Shown: piece after piece, positions 45,008 to 53,364 of the stretch
Layout of the letters: the number at the start of each line of letters is the position of its first letter
Numbering within the stretch: position 1 is the stretch's first letter
NCBI RefSeq assembly: GCF_023073415.1
Contig: NZ_JADPJL010000029.1
Location: forward strand, 43,957-107,956
Direction: 5' to 3'
Length of the DNA: 64,000 nucleotides
DNA from: Bradyrhizobium sp. 190
GTDB taxonomy: Bacteria > Pseudomonadota > Alphaproteobacteria > Rhizobiales > Xanthobacteraceae
Translations under genes and position numbers: made by a program
The notes under the pieces: model-generated
What the model was told of the DNA's origin: nothing
Databases searched by the model: none
Seen by the model: only the letters and a program-made list of their open reading frames with translations

Positions 45008-45655
45008 TCACCAGCCGTAGCGCGCGTAGTAATGCGCGTGCCACGGGCGATAGCGGCAGATCTTGCGCGGCCCGTAATAGGTCCAGATCACGCGGCAGCG
45101 GCGCGGATAATAGTAGGCCGGGTACGAGTAGTAGGCCGGCGCGTAGTAGAACCGACGATGGAAGAAGCGCCGGTGGCCGAAGTGGTGTCGATGGACGAAG
45201 TGAGGCCGGTGGAACGCGTGACGATGTGCGAAGCGGTGTCCGCCGCCATGGAAGACGGGCGCCGCACGAAAACCGCCACGGTGGATCGCCATCCCACCAC
45301 CTCTGAAACCACCGCGGTGAAAGGCCGCGCCGCCACCGCGGAAGCCGCCGCCATGGAACGCGGCACCGCCGCCTCTGAATCCACCGCCATGAAACCCGCC
45401 GCCGCGGAAACCACCACCGCCGCCGCCGCGGAAACCACCGCCGCCACCGCCGCGGAAACCGCCGCCGCCACCGCCGCGATGCTGAACCTCGGTCGTCAGT
45501 CCGTCGGTTGCGTATTTTGCTGACGGCGCCGTACCGGGACTCGCTAGCGAGAGTGCCTCGGCGCGGTGATGTGATGCCGCTGCGAATGCGAATACCGCCG
45601 CAGCTGTAACGCCCAGACAGCGGACCAGGCCGCGTCCGGGATCGGATATCGACAT
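45008..45655 (-). CDS. Exported Gly/His/Arg-rich protein
   Basis: This 215-residue protein has an N-terminal signal-like segment (about residues 8-33, ending AEA). Next come a short motif ALSLASPGTAPSA with TTEVQHR, and then a long run of GGGFRGGG-type units (about 60-125). A His/Arg/Phe-rich stretch (about 130-170) and a Tyr/Arg-rich tail with ICRYRPWHAHYYARYGW follow. It is low complexity and probably exported. The coding DNA contains imperfect tandem repeats. The ATG at 45655 follows GGGAGG. Its N-terminal ALSL...TTEV segment recurs in the 83-residue protein at 46286, suggesting paralogues. Function unknown; metal binding is conceivable. Confidence 0.75.
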   Translation of the reverse strand: MSISDPGRGLVRCLGVTAAAVFAFAAASHHRAEALSLASPGTAPSAKYATDGLTTEVQHRGGGGGGFRGGGGGGFRGGGGGGFRGGGFHGGGFRGGGAAFHGGGFRGGGAAFHRGGFRGGGMAIHRGGFRAAPVFHGGGHRFAHRHAFHRPHFVHRHHFGHRRFFHRRFYYAPAYYSYPAYYYPRRCRVIWTYYGPRKICRYRPWHAHYYARYGW

Positions 45656-45863
45656 GGATGAACCTCCCTAACCGGCGACGGCGCGCCCCTCAGCCGCACT
45701 GCGGCTGGTCCCCGTCGCGTTTCTTTGCGTTCGCTCCCAACGTGAAATTAAAGACAGGCACGTGAACGCGCCATGAATGCGCCGATCCCAAAGATGAACG
45801 CGCAGGAGAAAGCACAAGAGAAAGCGCAAAAAAGATTTTGCGGTTGGCCGAAGTTGTGCACGC

Positions 45864-46157
45864 TCACCACCAGACCGGACCAAACCCGATGCCGAAGGTG
45901 AACGGCGCCGGCGCGTTATAGGGATATGGCCGATAGTAGACGGGGCGTCCGTAATAATAGGGACGGTAATACGGACGATAATAACCGGCGTGACGATAAT
46001 AGCGCCTGACATAGCGGTGTGCGCTGAAATCCGTGGCATCGGATGTGCCGGCACTCTGCGCCTTCGCCTGTGGCGCCGCGGCGGCCGGACTGATCGCGGC
46101 CGGTCCGGCAACCACGAGCGCGCTAGCGACAAGGGCTGCCCCCATCAAACGCTTCAC
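45864..46157 (-). CDS. Exported Tyr/Pro-rich small protein
   Basis: This 97-residue protein starts with GTG at 46157, with AAAGGAG upstream. A signal peptide covers about residues 1-28 (ending AAAA). The mature part is Tyr/Arg/Pro-rich (YVRRYYRHAGYYRPYYRPYY onward) and ends FGIGFGPVWW. It has no known domain. It belongs with its neighbours to a cluster of small exported low-complexity proteins on the minus strand. Similar Tyr-rich tails occur widely in Bradyrhizobium hypothetical proteins, to my knowledge without assigned function. Confidence 0.72.
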   Translation of the reverse strand: MKRLMGAALVASALVVAGPAAISPAAAAPQAKAQSAGTSDATDFSAHRYVRRYYRHAGYYRPYYRPYYYGRPVYYRPYPYNAPAPFTFGIGFGPVWW

Positions 46158-46229
46158 GATGGACTCCTTTCGTTGATCCCTATGACGGAGATAACGGGCG
46201 GCAATCTCGCCAGTTTCAAGGCGCTCAAA

Positions 46230-46258
46230 TCGAAACAGGCCCGCAATGAACGGGCCTG
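46230..46258 (-). terminator. Minus-strand terminator after the His-rich gene
   Basis: On the minus strand CAGGCCCG and CGGGCCTG (46258-46251 and 46243-46236) form an 8-bp stem with a 7-base loop, followed by TTTCG. It lies about 30 bp after the 46286 gene stop. Confidence 0.7.
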
Positions 46259-46285
46259 CTCGATCGCTGCGCTAGGCAGTCGCGC

Positions 46286-46537
46286 TCACCAGCGGTGCCA
46301 GTGGCGATGGCCATGATGATGGTGGTGGTGGCGGTGATGGTGCCAGCGATGCCAACGGTGATGGTGATGGTGACGATGCCGCCAATGTACTTCCGTGGTC
46401 GCCAGCCTGGCATCTTCCTGAACCGCCGCGGCGGCGCCGGGATTGCTGAGCGACAGCGCATTGGCGCGCTCGGCCGGCGCAGCGAGCGCGAGCACTGCGC
46501 CAACGGCGGCGAGCCCCAGAAATTTCGTGAACTGCAT
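46286..46537 (-). CDS. Exported histidine-rich small protein
   Basis: This 83-residue protein has a signal peptide (about residues 1-22). Next come the segment ALSLSNPGAAAAV with ATTEVHW, and then a C-terminal tail of about 32 residues made almost only of His, Arg and Trp. The tail contains runs of five and six histidines, so it should bind Ni, Zn or Cu in the periplasm; that is inference from composition. The ATG at 46537 follows AAGGAGA; a longer reading to 46690 lacks such a site. The ALSL...TTEV segment is shared with the 45008 protein. Confidence 0.75.
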   Translation of the reverse strand: MQFTKFLGLAAVGAVLALAAPAERANALSLSNPGAAAAVQEDARLATTEVHWRHRHHHHHRWHRWHHHRHHHHHHGHRHWHRW

Positions 46538-46795
46538 GAATGCTCTCCTTGGGTCGGGTGCCACGTCTGCGTCGAATCGCTCGCCGCAACGCTGCACGCA
46601 ATCTGACGCAAGCGACTTGAATGGACCCTGAATGAATGCGCCACGAACATGAACGGATGACGGCCTCGGCTCGCCGCAATCCTTGCGCACGCCAACCGGT
46701 GCAGAACGCCGTCACAACTTCAGCGTGGGATGCCCGCAGAGTCGGCCCGACCCGCGTCAACGAAATGCGCCATAAAAAAATAGAGCAGGAAAAAC

Positions 46796-47122
46796 CTAGC
46801 CGGGCCGCCAGTAGCAGTTCATGCGCGGGGTGATCACCGTTCCGCTCGGCCGGTACTCCTGCACGTAATGCGCGGTGCAATCGCGCACGGCGTTGGGGCC
46901 GGGATTGTAGCGCGGGTAGACGTCGGGTGCCCATTCCTGCTGCCGATAGATCGGCACGCGCCGCAGCGGACGCCGGCGCTGCGCGGACACGTCCGTGACC
47001 GTCGCTTTCGGCGCCATCGCGACCCGCGGCTCCGGTGATGCCGTCTGCGCCTGCGCCATCGCACCGGGGAGCAGGAGCCCGGCAAAAGCAGCCCAAATTG
47101 CGACCGTCACAATCCGTTTCAT
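46796..47122 (-). CDS. Exported small basic protein
   Basis: This 108-residue protein has a signal peptide (about residues 1-24, ending AMAQ). The mature basic segment AQRRRPLRRVPIYRQQEWAP leads to a C-terminal block with two cysteines (VRDCTAHYVQEYRPSG and MNCYWRPG) that could form a disulfide. The longer in-frame reading continues through the divergent metallopeptidase region and is not credible, so the ATG at 47122 was chosen. It is the first of four minus-strand small exported proteins between leuC and leuD. Function unknown. Confidence 0.72.
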   Translation of the reverse strand: MKRIVTVAIWAAFAGLLLPGAMAQAQTASPEPRVAMAPKATVTDVSAQRRRPLRRVPIYRQQEWAPDVYPRYNPGPNAVRDCTAHYVQEYRPSGTVITPRMNCYWRPG

Positions 47123-47231
47123 CTTAAGTCCACCCACGCCTGATATCCCCGTACGGTCCCCGATTGGCGCGCCGCGGTCAACTCGCAAAACCAGGATGCG
47201 CCCAGGCACAACACACGCTAAATACGTCCTG

Positions 47232-47630
47232 ATGTGGACCGAAGCAAAAGCCCCCTCGCTCGCCGAAATGGAAGCCATGGCGCATGAGGTGTTCGAGCGC
47301 CTGCCCAAGGGCTTTCGAACCCTGTGCCAGGGCGTGATCATCCGTGTCGACGATTTTCCGACCGACGAGGTCCTGGACGAGTTGCAGGCGCAAAGCGAGT
47401 TCGACCTGCTCGGCCTGTTCCAGGGCATCGGCCTGCCGCAGCAGAGCAACGACGACGTCGCCCGCCTGCCCAACATGGTCTGGCTCTACCGGCGGCCGAT
47501 CCTCGATTACTGGGCCGAACATGAGGAAACGCTGGGCCACATCGTCCGCCACGTCCTGATCCACGAGATCGGCCACCATTTCGGGCTGTCGGACGCCGAT
47601 ATGGAGGCGATCGAGGCCGACGCGGGCTAA
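47232..47630 (+). CDS. Minimal zinc metallopeptidase (zincin family, HExxH)
   Basis: This 132-residue protein is of the small metallopeptidase family (DUF1025-like) that consists of little more than a zincin core. The zinc-binding HEIGHHFGLSD stands at residues 111-121, with the upstream LPNMVWLYRRPI strand and RVDDFP block. No signal peptide is visible, so it is probably cytoplasmic. The ATG at 47232 is preferred; another ATG at 47196 is possible. It sits directly before leuD in the same direction, with a family I repeat between. Substrates are unknown. Confidence 0.85.
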   Translation: MWTEAKAPSLAEMEAMAHEVFERLPKGFRTLCQGVIIRVDDFPTDEVLDELQAQSEFDLLGLFQGIGLPQQSNDDVARLPNMVWLYRRPILDYWAEHEETLGHIVRHVLIHEIGHHFGLSDADMEAIEADAG

Positions 47631-47711
47631 AGCGTTTTCGAGCGAAAGTCTGCCCCGCACTTGGATAGCGGCGTGGGGACCGGTTCGCGTCAAGAAAACG
47701 CGTCAAAACAA
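47631..47711. repeat. Intergenic repeat, family I copy 2
   Basis: AGCGTTTTCGAGCGAAAGTC, then an extra segment, GGGGACCGGTTCGCGTCAAG and AAAACGCGTCAAAACAAAGG. It begins right after the metallopeptidase stop and is about 23 bases longer than copy 1 in the middle. Confidence 0.83.
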
Positions 47712-47801
47712 AGGACCTATGCCCCAAATTGCCCTTTTGCCGGGGCGATATTCGCGATAAATCATCGGCCTTGCCCCCATTTCAACCGGGAAGTGCGATC
47801 G

Positions 47802-48407
47802 ATGGAAAAGTTCACCACACTGGAAGGCGTCGCGGCGCCCCTGAAGATCATCAATGTCGACACCGACATGATCATCCCGAAGCAGTATTTGAAGACCATC
47901 AAGCGCACCGGCCTTGGCAAGGGGCTCTTCTCCGAGCAACGCTACAAGGATGACGGCAGCGAGAATCCGGACTTCGTACTCAACCAGCCGGCCTATCGCA
48001 CCGCCAAGGTGCTGGTCGCCGGCGACAATTTCGGCTGCGGTTCCAGCCGCGAGCACGCGCCGTGGGCGCTGCTGGATTTCGGCATCCGCTGCGTGATCTC
48101 GACCTCGTTCGGCGACATCTTCTACAATAACTGCTTCAAGAACGGCATCCTGCCGATCCGTGTCACCCAGGACGACCTCGACAAGCTGTTCGACGACGCC
48201 GAGCGCGGCGCGAATGCGACGCTGACGATCGATCTCGCCAACCAGGAGATCCGCGGCCCCGACGGCGGCAAGGTGAAGTTCGAGATCGATCCGTTCCGCA
48301 AGCATTGCCTGATGAACGGCCTCGACGACATCGGCCTGACCATGGAAAAGAAATCGTCGATCGACGATTACGAGGCGAAGCTGAAGAAAGAGCGCGCCTG
48401 GGCCTGA
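47802..48407 (+). CDS. leuD: 3-isopropylmalate dehydratase small subunit
   Basis: LeuD is the swivel-domain subunit that completes isopropylmalate isomerase with LeuC. The 201-residue protein starts MEKFTTLEGVAAPL. It shows the family blocks NVDTDMIIPKQYLKTI, DNFGCGSSREHAPWAL and FGDIFYNNCFKNGILP. The ATG at 47802 fits the family start; the in-frame reading 47 residues longer overlaps a repeat. It is about 3.2 kb from leuC, with small exported-protein genes between, and is followed by a clear terminator. leuB is at 54627 on the other strand. Confidence 0.97.
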   Translation: MEKFTTLEGVAAPLKIINVDTDMIIPKQYLKTIKRTGLGKGLFSEQRYKDDGSENPDFVLNQPAYRTAKVLVAGDNFGCGSSREHAPWALLDFGIRCVISTSFGDIFYNNCFKNGILPIRVTQDDLDKLFDDAERGANATLTIDLANQEIRGPDGGKVKFEIDPFRKHCLMNGLDDIGLTMEKKSSIDDYEAKLKKERAWA

Positions 48408-48429
48408 TCGTGTTACCCGATCCTGTTAC

Positions 48430-48460
48430 GAGAGCCCCGATCGCATCGGGGCTCTTTCGT
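48430..48460 (+). terminator. Rho-independent terminator after leuD
   Basis: AGAGCCCCGAT, loop CGC and ATCGGGGCTCT form an 11-bp stem followed by TTCGTT. It lies about 23 bp after the leuD stop. Confidence 0.85.
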
Positions 48461-48478
48461 TAAGCGGAGGCGACGCGG

Positions 48479-49267
48479 ATGCGGCCTGACGTCGTCACTT
48501 TCTGGCACGGCCGGCTCGACGGCCTGCGGCTGACCTGCCTGCGGTCGCAGGTCGCCGCCGGCCACAAGGTCACCGTCTACAGTTTCGATCCGTTGCCGGG
48601 GCTACCCGACGGCGTCGGCAATGCCGAGGCCGAGGCAATCCTGCCGCATTCCTTTTCCGAACGGCTGCGTCCGCCCGAGCCAGACGGAAGCTGGCGTGAC
48701 TGGACCATTTTGCAGTTCAGCGATTTCTTCCGCATGCGGCTGATGGCCGAGCGCGCCGGATTGTGGCTCGACGCCGACGTGCTCTTGCTGAAGCCGATCG
48801 AGATCGATCCGGCAAAGCCTTACTTCGCGTGGGAGCGTCGGCGCCAGCTCGGCAACTCGGTCTTGTACCTGCCTGCGAACGATCCAATCGTGCGGGCGTT
48901 CGAGGAGCTGATGGAGCAGGAGGATCTGACGCCGGACTGGCTGGCGCTGCGTCATCGCGTCACCTTCATGCTGCGCCAGCTACGACACCGATCGAGCCGC
49001 CTGTCTGACATCCGCGTCGCCATCTATGGCCCCGCCGCACTCACCGCGCTGGCGCGCCGCTCGGGTGAATTGCAGCACGCACTGTCGAAGCAATCCTTCT
49101 ACGCCGTCCACGCCGAGCCGAAACTGTTCTTCGAACAGACGGATTTTTCAGGCCTTCTCGCCGATCCCCAGATTATCGGCCTGCACATCTCGCCAAAGGG
49201 CCGCGGTGGCGAAAAGCCGATCGCGGGCAGCCTGTATGCGTGGGCCGCGGAGAAGTTCGGAAAATAA
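48479..49267 (+). CDS. Glycosyltransferase with DxD motif (GT-A, capsular/mannosyltransferase-like)
   Basis: This 262-residue cytoplasmic protein resembles the 'glycosyltransferase sugar-binding region containing DXD motif' family. The key block is FFRMRLMAERAGLWLDADVLLLKP with the metal-binding DAD at residues 98-100, preceded by FWHGRLDGLRLTCLRSQVAAG. No membrane segment is visible. It probably transfers a sugar to a polysaccharide or lipid, but the substrate and acceptor are not readable. It is a single gene after leuD's terminator, with a repeat downstream. AGCGGAGG stands about nine bases before the ATG. Confidence 0.8.
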   Translation: MRPDVVTFWHGRLDGLRLTCLRSQVAAGHKVTVYSFDPLPGLPDGVGNAEAEAILPHSFSERLRPPEPDGSWRDWTILQFSDFFRMRLMAERAGLWLDADVLLLKPIEIDPAKPYFAWERRRQLGNSVLYLPANDPIVRAFEELMEQEDLTPDWLALRHRVTFMLRQLRHRSSRLSDIRVAIYGPAALTALARRSGELQHALSKQSFYAVHAEPKLFFEQTDFSGLLADPQIIGLHISPKGRGGEKPIAGSLYAWAAEKFGK

Positions 49268-49283
49268 CGACGACGCACTTTCT

Positions 49284-49416
49284 TCCTTCTCCCCTTGTGG
49301 GAGAGGGTGGATCGCTGACGCGGAGCGGCGGCGAGCCGGATGAGGGGTCTGTCTCCGCGGATGGAGACCCCTCATCCGGCGCTTCGCGCCACCTTCTCCC
49401 ACAAGGGGAGAAGGGA
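49284..49416. repeat. Palindromic repeat, family C copy 3
   Basis: CCTTCTCCCCTTGTGGGAGA with GGGTGGATCGC, and the inverse CACCTTCTCCCACAAGGGGA then GAAGG, plus GGTCTGTCTCCGCGGATGGA in the middle. It separates convergent genes. Confidence 0.9.
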
Positions 49417-49437
49417 AGGAATGCCGAACGCAGATTT

Positions 49438-50316
49438 TCAATGCCCCATCGTCGCGATCGCGTCTGCAATCGCGATCGTGCGCTTGGCCATGTCGGCGTG
49501 CAGCCGCTCCACCATCCGCCCGTCGAGCTGGATGGCGCCGCGGGAGGCGTTTTCCGGCTTTTCGAATGCCGCGATGATCTTGCGCGCTTCGGCCACCTCT
49601 TCCGCCGGCGGCGTGAAGATGGCGTTGCAGGCCTCGATATGGCTCGGATGGATCAGCGTCTTGCCGTCGAAGCCGAGATCGCGGCCTTGCGCGCATTCGA
49701 CTGCAAAGCCGTCGATATTGCTGATGTCGCTGTAGGGTCCGTCGAGAATTTCGAGCCCGTGCGCGCGCGTCGCCAGGATGCAATGCGTGATCATCGGGAT
49801 CATCGCCGCGCGACCCGGTTGCATGCGGATCCGCGTCTCCCGCGAAATGTCATTCGGCCCGAACACGAAGCCCGCGAGCCTGGTTTCGGAATCCCTGGAA
49901 GCCGCCGCCAGCTTGTCGGCATCGAGCACGGCGCGCGCGGTCTCGATCATCGCCCAGACCCGGATGGACATGTCGGCGTTGATGTCGCTCAGGCGGTTCG
50001 CAATGGCGTTGAGATCGGCCACGGTGGAAATCTTGGGAACCAGAATGCCGTCGGGCCTGGCCTTGCCGGCCATGGTGACGTCGTCGACCCACCAGGGTGT
50101 ATCGAGGCTGTTGACGCGGATCAGGACCTCGCGCTTGCCAAACCCGCCGGCTGCAATCGCCTTGGCGATCTGGTCGCGCGCCATCGCCTTGGCATCCGGC
50201 GCCACCGAATCCTCGAGGTCGAGAATGATACCGTCGACGGGCAGGTTGCGCGCCTTTTCCTGCGCCCGCGCGTTCGATCCCGGCATGAACAACAGGCTGC
50301 GGCGCGGTCGGATCAT
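49438..50316 (-). CDS. HpcH/HpaI (CitE-like) CoA-ester lyase
   Basis: This 292-residue enzyme belongs to the CitE-like branch of the HpcH/HpaI aldolase superfamily, which cleaves or hydrolyses acyl-CoA esters such as malyl-CoA or citramalyl-CoA. RPRRSLLFMPGSNARAQEKA binds CoA. DLEDSVAP carries a Mg ligand, VWAMIETARAVLD another, and FGPNDISRETRI with GKTLIHPSHIE are further family blocks. The substrate cannot be fixed from sequence; malyl-CoA or beta-methylmalyl-CoA are likely. It is a single minus-strand gene with carbonic anhydrase divergent 118 bp away. Confidence 0.86.
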   Translation of the reverse strand: MIRPRRSLLFMPGSNARAQEKARNLPVDGIILDLEDSVAPDAKAMARDQIAKAIAAGGFGKREVLIRVNSLDTPWWVDDVTMAGKARPDGILVPKISTVADLNAIANRLSDINADMSIRVWAMIETARAVLDADKLAAASRDSETRLAGFVFGPNDISRETRIRMQPGRAAMIPMITHCILATRAHGLEILDGPYSDISNIDGFAVECAQGRDLGFDGKTLIHPSHIEACNAIFTPPAEEVAEARKIIAAFEKPENASRGAIQLDGRMVERLHADMAKRTIAIADAIATMGH

Positions 50317-50433
50317 GGGCTGGTTCCTCTGGAGGCTTGAACCCCACGCCCTAACATTTCAAACCGGGCTCCGAAAGCCTTGTTCCCGTCATCGGCTTAT
50401 GGTTAGGCATGGCCAAAGACAGGCACAGGACAC

Positions 50434-51081
50434 ATGACAACGTCATTCCCGCAACATCTGCTCGATGGCTATCGGGCCTTTACCTCGCAGCGGCTGCCGA
50501 CCGAACAGACGCGCTACCGGGAACTTTCCGAGCGTGGCCAGTCGCCCGCTGTGATGGTGATCGGCTGCTGCGATTCGCGCGTCTCGCCGGAAGTGATTTT
50601 CGACGCCGGTCCCGGCGAACTCTTCGTGGTGCGCAACGTCGCCAATCTGGTGCCGGTCTATCAGCCCGACGGCGGCGCCCACGGCGTCTCGGCCGCGCTG
50701 GAATATGCCGTCAACGTCCTGCGCATCAAGCATATCGTGGTGCTCGGCCACGCCCAGTGCGGCGGCATCAAGGCCTTCATCGAGAAGATCGACCCGCTGT
50801 CGCCGGGCGATTTCATCGGCCGCTGGATGGCCATGTTCATCAAGCCGGGCGAGATCGTCGAGCAGCGCGAGCGCGAAACGATGCAGGATTTCACCGTAAG
50901 AATCGAGAAGGCTGCGATCTTCCGCAGCCTCGAGAACCTGATGACGTTCCCGTTCGTGCGCAGTCGCGTCGAGCGCCGCGAGATGGAATTGCACGGCGCC
51001 TATTTCGGCGTCGCCGAGGGCTCGCTGTTCGTGCTCGACCCGGAAGCGAAGGAATTTCGAAGCGTGAGGGAAGTGGCGTAG
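50434..51081 (+). CDS. Beta-class carbonic anhydrase
   Basis: The enzyme hydrates CO2 to bicarbonate for carboxylases and pH balance. The 215-residue protein has the zinc ligands and catalytic dyad of the beta class in CCDSRVSPE (C45, D47, R49), H106 and C109 in LGHAQCGG. No signal peptide is present, so it is cytoplasmic. The ATG at 50434 follows AGGA with about five bases between. The gene is divergent from the CoA-ester lyase, and its stop lies just before a family A repeat. The symbol cynT or can would be usual, but orthology is not decided. Confidence 0.93.
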   Translation: MTTSFPQHLLDGYRAFTSQRLPTEQTRYRELSERGQSPAVMVIGCCDSRVSPEVIFDAGPGELFVVRNVANLVPVYQPDGGAHGVSAALEYAVNVLRIKHIVVLGHAQCGGIKAFIEKIDPLSPGDFIGRWMAMFIKPGEIVEQRERETMQDFTVRIEKAAIFRSLENLMTFPFVRSRVERREMELHGAYFGVAEGSLFVLDPEAKEFRSVREVA

Positions 51082-51086
51082 GTGCC

Positions 51087-51178
51087 GTAGGGTGGGCAAA
51101 GGCGCAACGCGCCGTGCCCACCATCTTTCCTCGATCGCAATGCTGAATGGTGGGCACGCTTCGCTTTGCCCACCCTAC
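51087..51178. repeat. Palindromic repeat, family A copy 2
   Basis: GTAGGGTGGGCAAAGGCGCA with CCGTGCCCACCAT, and the inverse ATGGTGGGCACGCTTCGCTT then TGCCCACCCTAC. It lies between convergent carbonic anhydrase and asd genes. Confidence 0.9.
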
Positions 51179-51188
51179 GAGTTCGGCC

Positions 51189-52223
51189 TTACGCCGCCTT
51201 CTTCTTTGCGGTGATCAGCTTGCGGTTGATCAGGCATTCGGCGATCTGGATCGCATTCAGCGCGGCGCCCTTGCGCAGATTGTCCGACACGCACCACAGC
51301 TGCAGGCCGTTCTCGACGGTGTTGTCCTCGCGGATGCGGCTGATATAGGTCGCGTCTTCGCCGGCCGCCTCATACGGCGTGACGTAGCCGCCGGGCTCGT
51401 GCTTGTCGATGACCAGGCACCCCGGCGCGTTGCGCAGGATGTTGCGCGCTTCATCGGCGGTGATCGGATTCTCGAACTCGATGTTGACGGCCTCGGAGTG
51501 GCCGACAAACACCGGCACCCGCACGCAGGTGGCGGTCAGCCTGATTTTGGGATCAAGAATCTTCTTGGTCTCCATCATCATCTTCCACTCTTCCTTGGTG
51601 TAGCCGTCCTCCATGAAGACGTCGATATGCGGGATGACATTGAAGGCGATGCGCTTGGGGAACTTCTTGTTGATGAGCTCGCTGTTGGTGTAGACGGCCT
51701 TGGTCTGCGAAAACAGCTCGTCCATCGCATCCTTGCCGGCGCCCGACACCGATTGATAGGTCGAAACCACGACGCGCTTGATGGTGGCCTTGTCATGCAA
51801 CGGCTTCAACGCGACCACGAGCTGCGCGGTCGAGCAGTTCGGGTTGGCGATGATGTTCTTCTTGGCAAAGCCCGCGACCGCGTCCGCGTTCACTTCCGGC
51901 ACGATCAGCGGCACATCCGGGTCCATCCGCCAGGCCGACGAATTATCGATCACGACCGCGCCGGCGGCGCCGATCTTGGGCGACCATTCCTTCGACACCG
52001 AACCGCCGGCCGACATCAGGCAAATGTCGACGTCGGAAAAATCATAGTGCTCGAGCGCTTTGACCTTCAGGGTGCGGTCGCCATAGGAGACCTCGACGCC
52101 GACGCTACGGCGCGAAGCCAGCACCACGACCTCGTCGGCGGGGAATTTGCGCTCATCGAGGATGTTAAGCATTTCGCGCCCGACGTTGCCGGTCGCGCCG
52201 ACCACAGCGACTTTGTAACCCAT
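51189..52223 (-). CDS. asd: Aspartate-semialdehyde dehydrogenase
   Basis: Asd reduces aspartyl phosphate to the semialdehyde, feeding lysine/diaminopimelate, threonine and methionine synthesis. The 344-residue protein has the NADP-binding GATGNVGREM (residues 9-18), the catalytic C130 in NPNCSTAQLV, and C-terminal FVGHSEAVNIEFE and LRKGAALNAIQIAE. Length is typical. The C-terminus ends in a lysine-rich tail. It is a single gene and converges with carbonic anhydrase. Its product is upstream of DapF in the same pathway. Confidence 0.97.
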   Translation of the reverse strand: MGYKVAVVGATGNVGREMLNILDERKFPADEVVVLASRRSVGVEVSYGDRTLKVKALEHYDFSDVDICLMSAGGSVSKEWSPKIGAAGAVVIDNSSAWRMDPDVPLIVPEVNADAVAGFAKKNIIANPNCSTAQLVVALKPLHDKATIKRVVVSTYQSVSGAGKDAMDELFSQTKAVYTNSELINKKFPKRIAFNVIPHIDVFMEDGYTKEEWKMMMETKKILDPKIRLTATCVRVPVFVGHSEAVNIEFENPITADEARNILRNAPGCLVIDKHEPGGYVTPYEAAGEDATYISRIREDNTVENGLQLWCVSDNLRKGAALNAIQIAECLINRKLITAKKKAA

Positions 52224-52340
52224 CGTTCACTCTCCGAGGAAAAATGCCGCCCCGCCGCGTCAAGCGGAAAGGGAGAAGGCAGCGCTTCTATGCGAGAAAC
52301 GCCGATATGACAACGTTTGGCGGCTGTGTTTGGGCGTTTG

Positions 52341-53144
52341 ATGCATTCGTTTCCGGCCGGTTCGGCCAGTTCCTACAATACGCTGAGCATCCGGCCAGTG
52401 CTGGCAAGCTTCGTGGACGAGGTCTGCGGCACGCTGGCACGGCTCTGCGCCTATCTCATGACGCTGGCGCTGATGGCCATTTGCGGTATCGCGCTATGGC
52501 ACCATTTGCCCGATGTTACGGCGATGGAGACGTCGCCCAAAATCTGGAGCCAGGCCGGGCCCATCGCGCCCGCGTTCGCGGTAAGCCATCTCATTTTCCC
52601 CGGTAAGACAGAGACTTACGAAGTTTTTCGGCATCCCGAGGGCGGCCGCAAGGACGTCTTCCGCTGGAGCGGCATCGGCGGCACGCCGGTCGCCGAACTC
52701 GAAATCTATCGTCCGGGCGAGGAAATCGATCAGGTCGGCTCGGCGGCCGGCTACCTTGCCGCAAGGATGGACCCGGGTGGCCCGCGCGAGTTGGAGGCGG
52801 CAGGAATCATCGACAGCAAGTTCGGCGCCGTGACTCTGTTCCGCCGGGTCGGCGGCACCGAGGCCGCCCGCTCCTGCCTCCGATTTTTCAAACACGTCGA
52901 CGAACCGAAAGTCCGTCTCTCCGGGTGGTCATGCCTGGGCGAGGATTTGCCGACCCGCCGCACCGCGATCTCCTGCATGCTGAACCGGCTGGTCCTGCTG
53001 ACAGCCGGCAACGATACAAAACTGGCGGAATTGTTCGCCCATGCCGAGCTTCGGCGCAGCGATTGCGCCGCTTCCGGCCCGCCAGCGCTGTCGGGCGATT
53101 GGGTGACGGGCGCCGATAACCCGCGGCTGCGCGGCGCCATGTAA
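52341..53144 (+). CDS. Membrane-anchored hypothetical protein
   Basis: With the ATG at 52341 this is a 267-residue protein with one hydrophobic segment (about residues 36-55, CAYLMTLALMAICGIALW) and a soluble domain behind it, most likely periplasmic. Four or so cysteines are in the soluble part (ARSCLRFFKHVDE, GWSCLGED, ISCMLNRLVLL and DCAASG). I recognise no family. TTG and GTG codons upstream would add a few residues. It stands divergent from asd and has no operon partner. Confidence 0.65.
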   Translation: MHSFPAGSASSYNTLSIRPVLASFVDEVCGTLARLCAYLMTLALMAICGIALWHHLPDVTAMETSPKIWSQAGPIAPAFAVSHLIFPGKTETYEVFRHPEGGRKDVFRWSGIGGTPVAELEIYRPGEEIDQVGSAAGYLAARMDPGGPRELEAAGIIDSKFGAVTLFRRVGGTEAARSCLRFFKHVDEPKVRLSGWSCLGEDLPTRRTAISCMLNRLVLLTAGNDTKLAELFAHAELRRSDCAASGPPALSGDWVTGADNPRLRGAM

Positions 53145-53364
53145 GCCGCCGCTGGCGGGACGTGCTTCCGCAGCCCCTTACAATTGTGGCAACAAGCGGC
53201 CAAGACACTGGTTTTCATGAAACTTTTTCGCTTCGCCCCGCATTATTCCGCTGCGGTGTGGCGCAATTGACCTAGCGACGATGGCCCCGCCGTGGCTACA
53301 ATGCCGGCAATCAGATTTGGCGATCGGCCAGGCCCCCGCAAGGGCGGACAATGACGAGGATGCA

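Noticed and set aside
45300..45480. Apparent tandem repeats resembling a CRISPR array
   Set aside because: The short repeats code for GGGFRGGG-type units of the Gly-rich protein at 45008, and there are no unique spacers of constant length.
46272..47096. 274-codon minus-strand frame crossing the small exported-protein genes
   Set aside because: It reads in another frame through two better-supported genes and a clear intergenic stretch, with no signal or domain.
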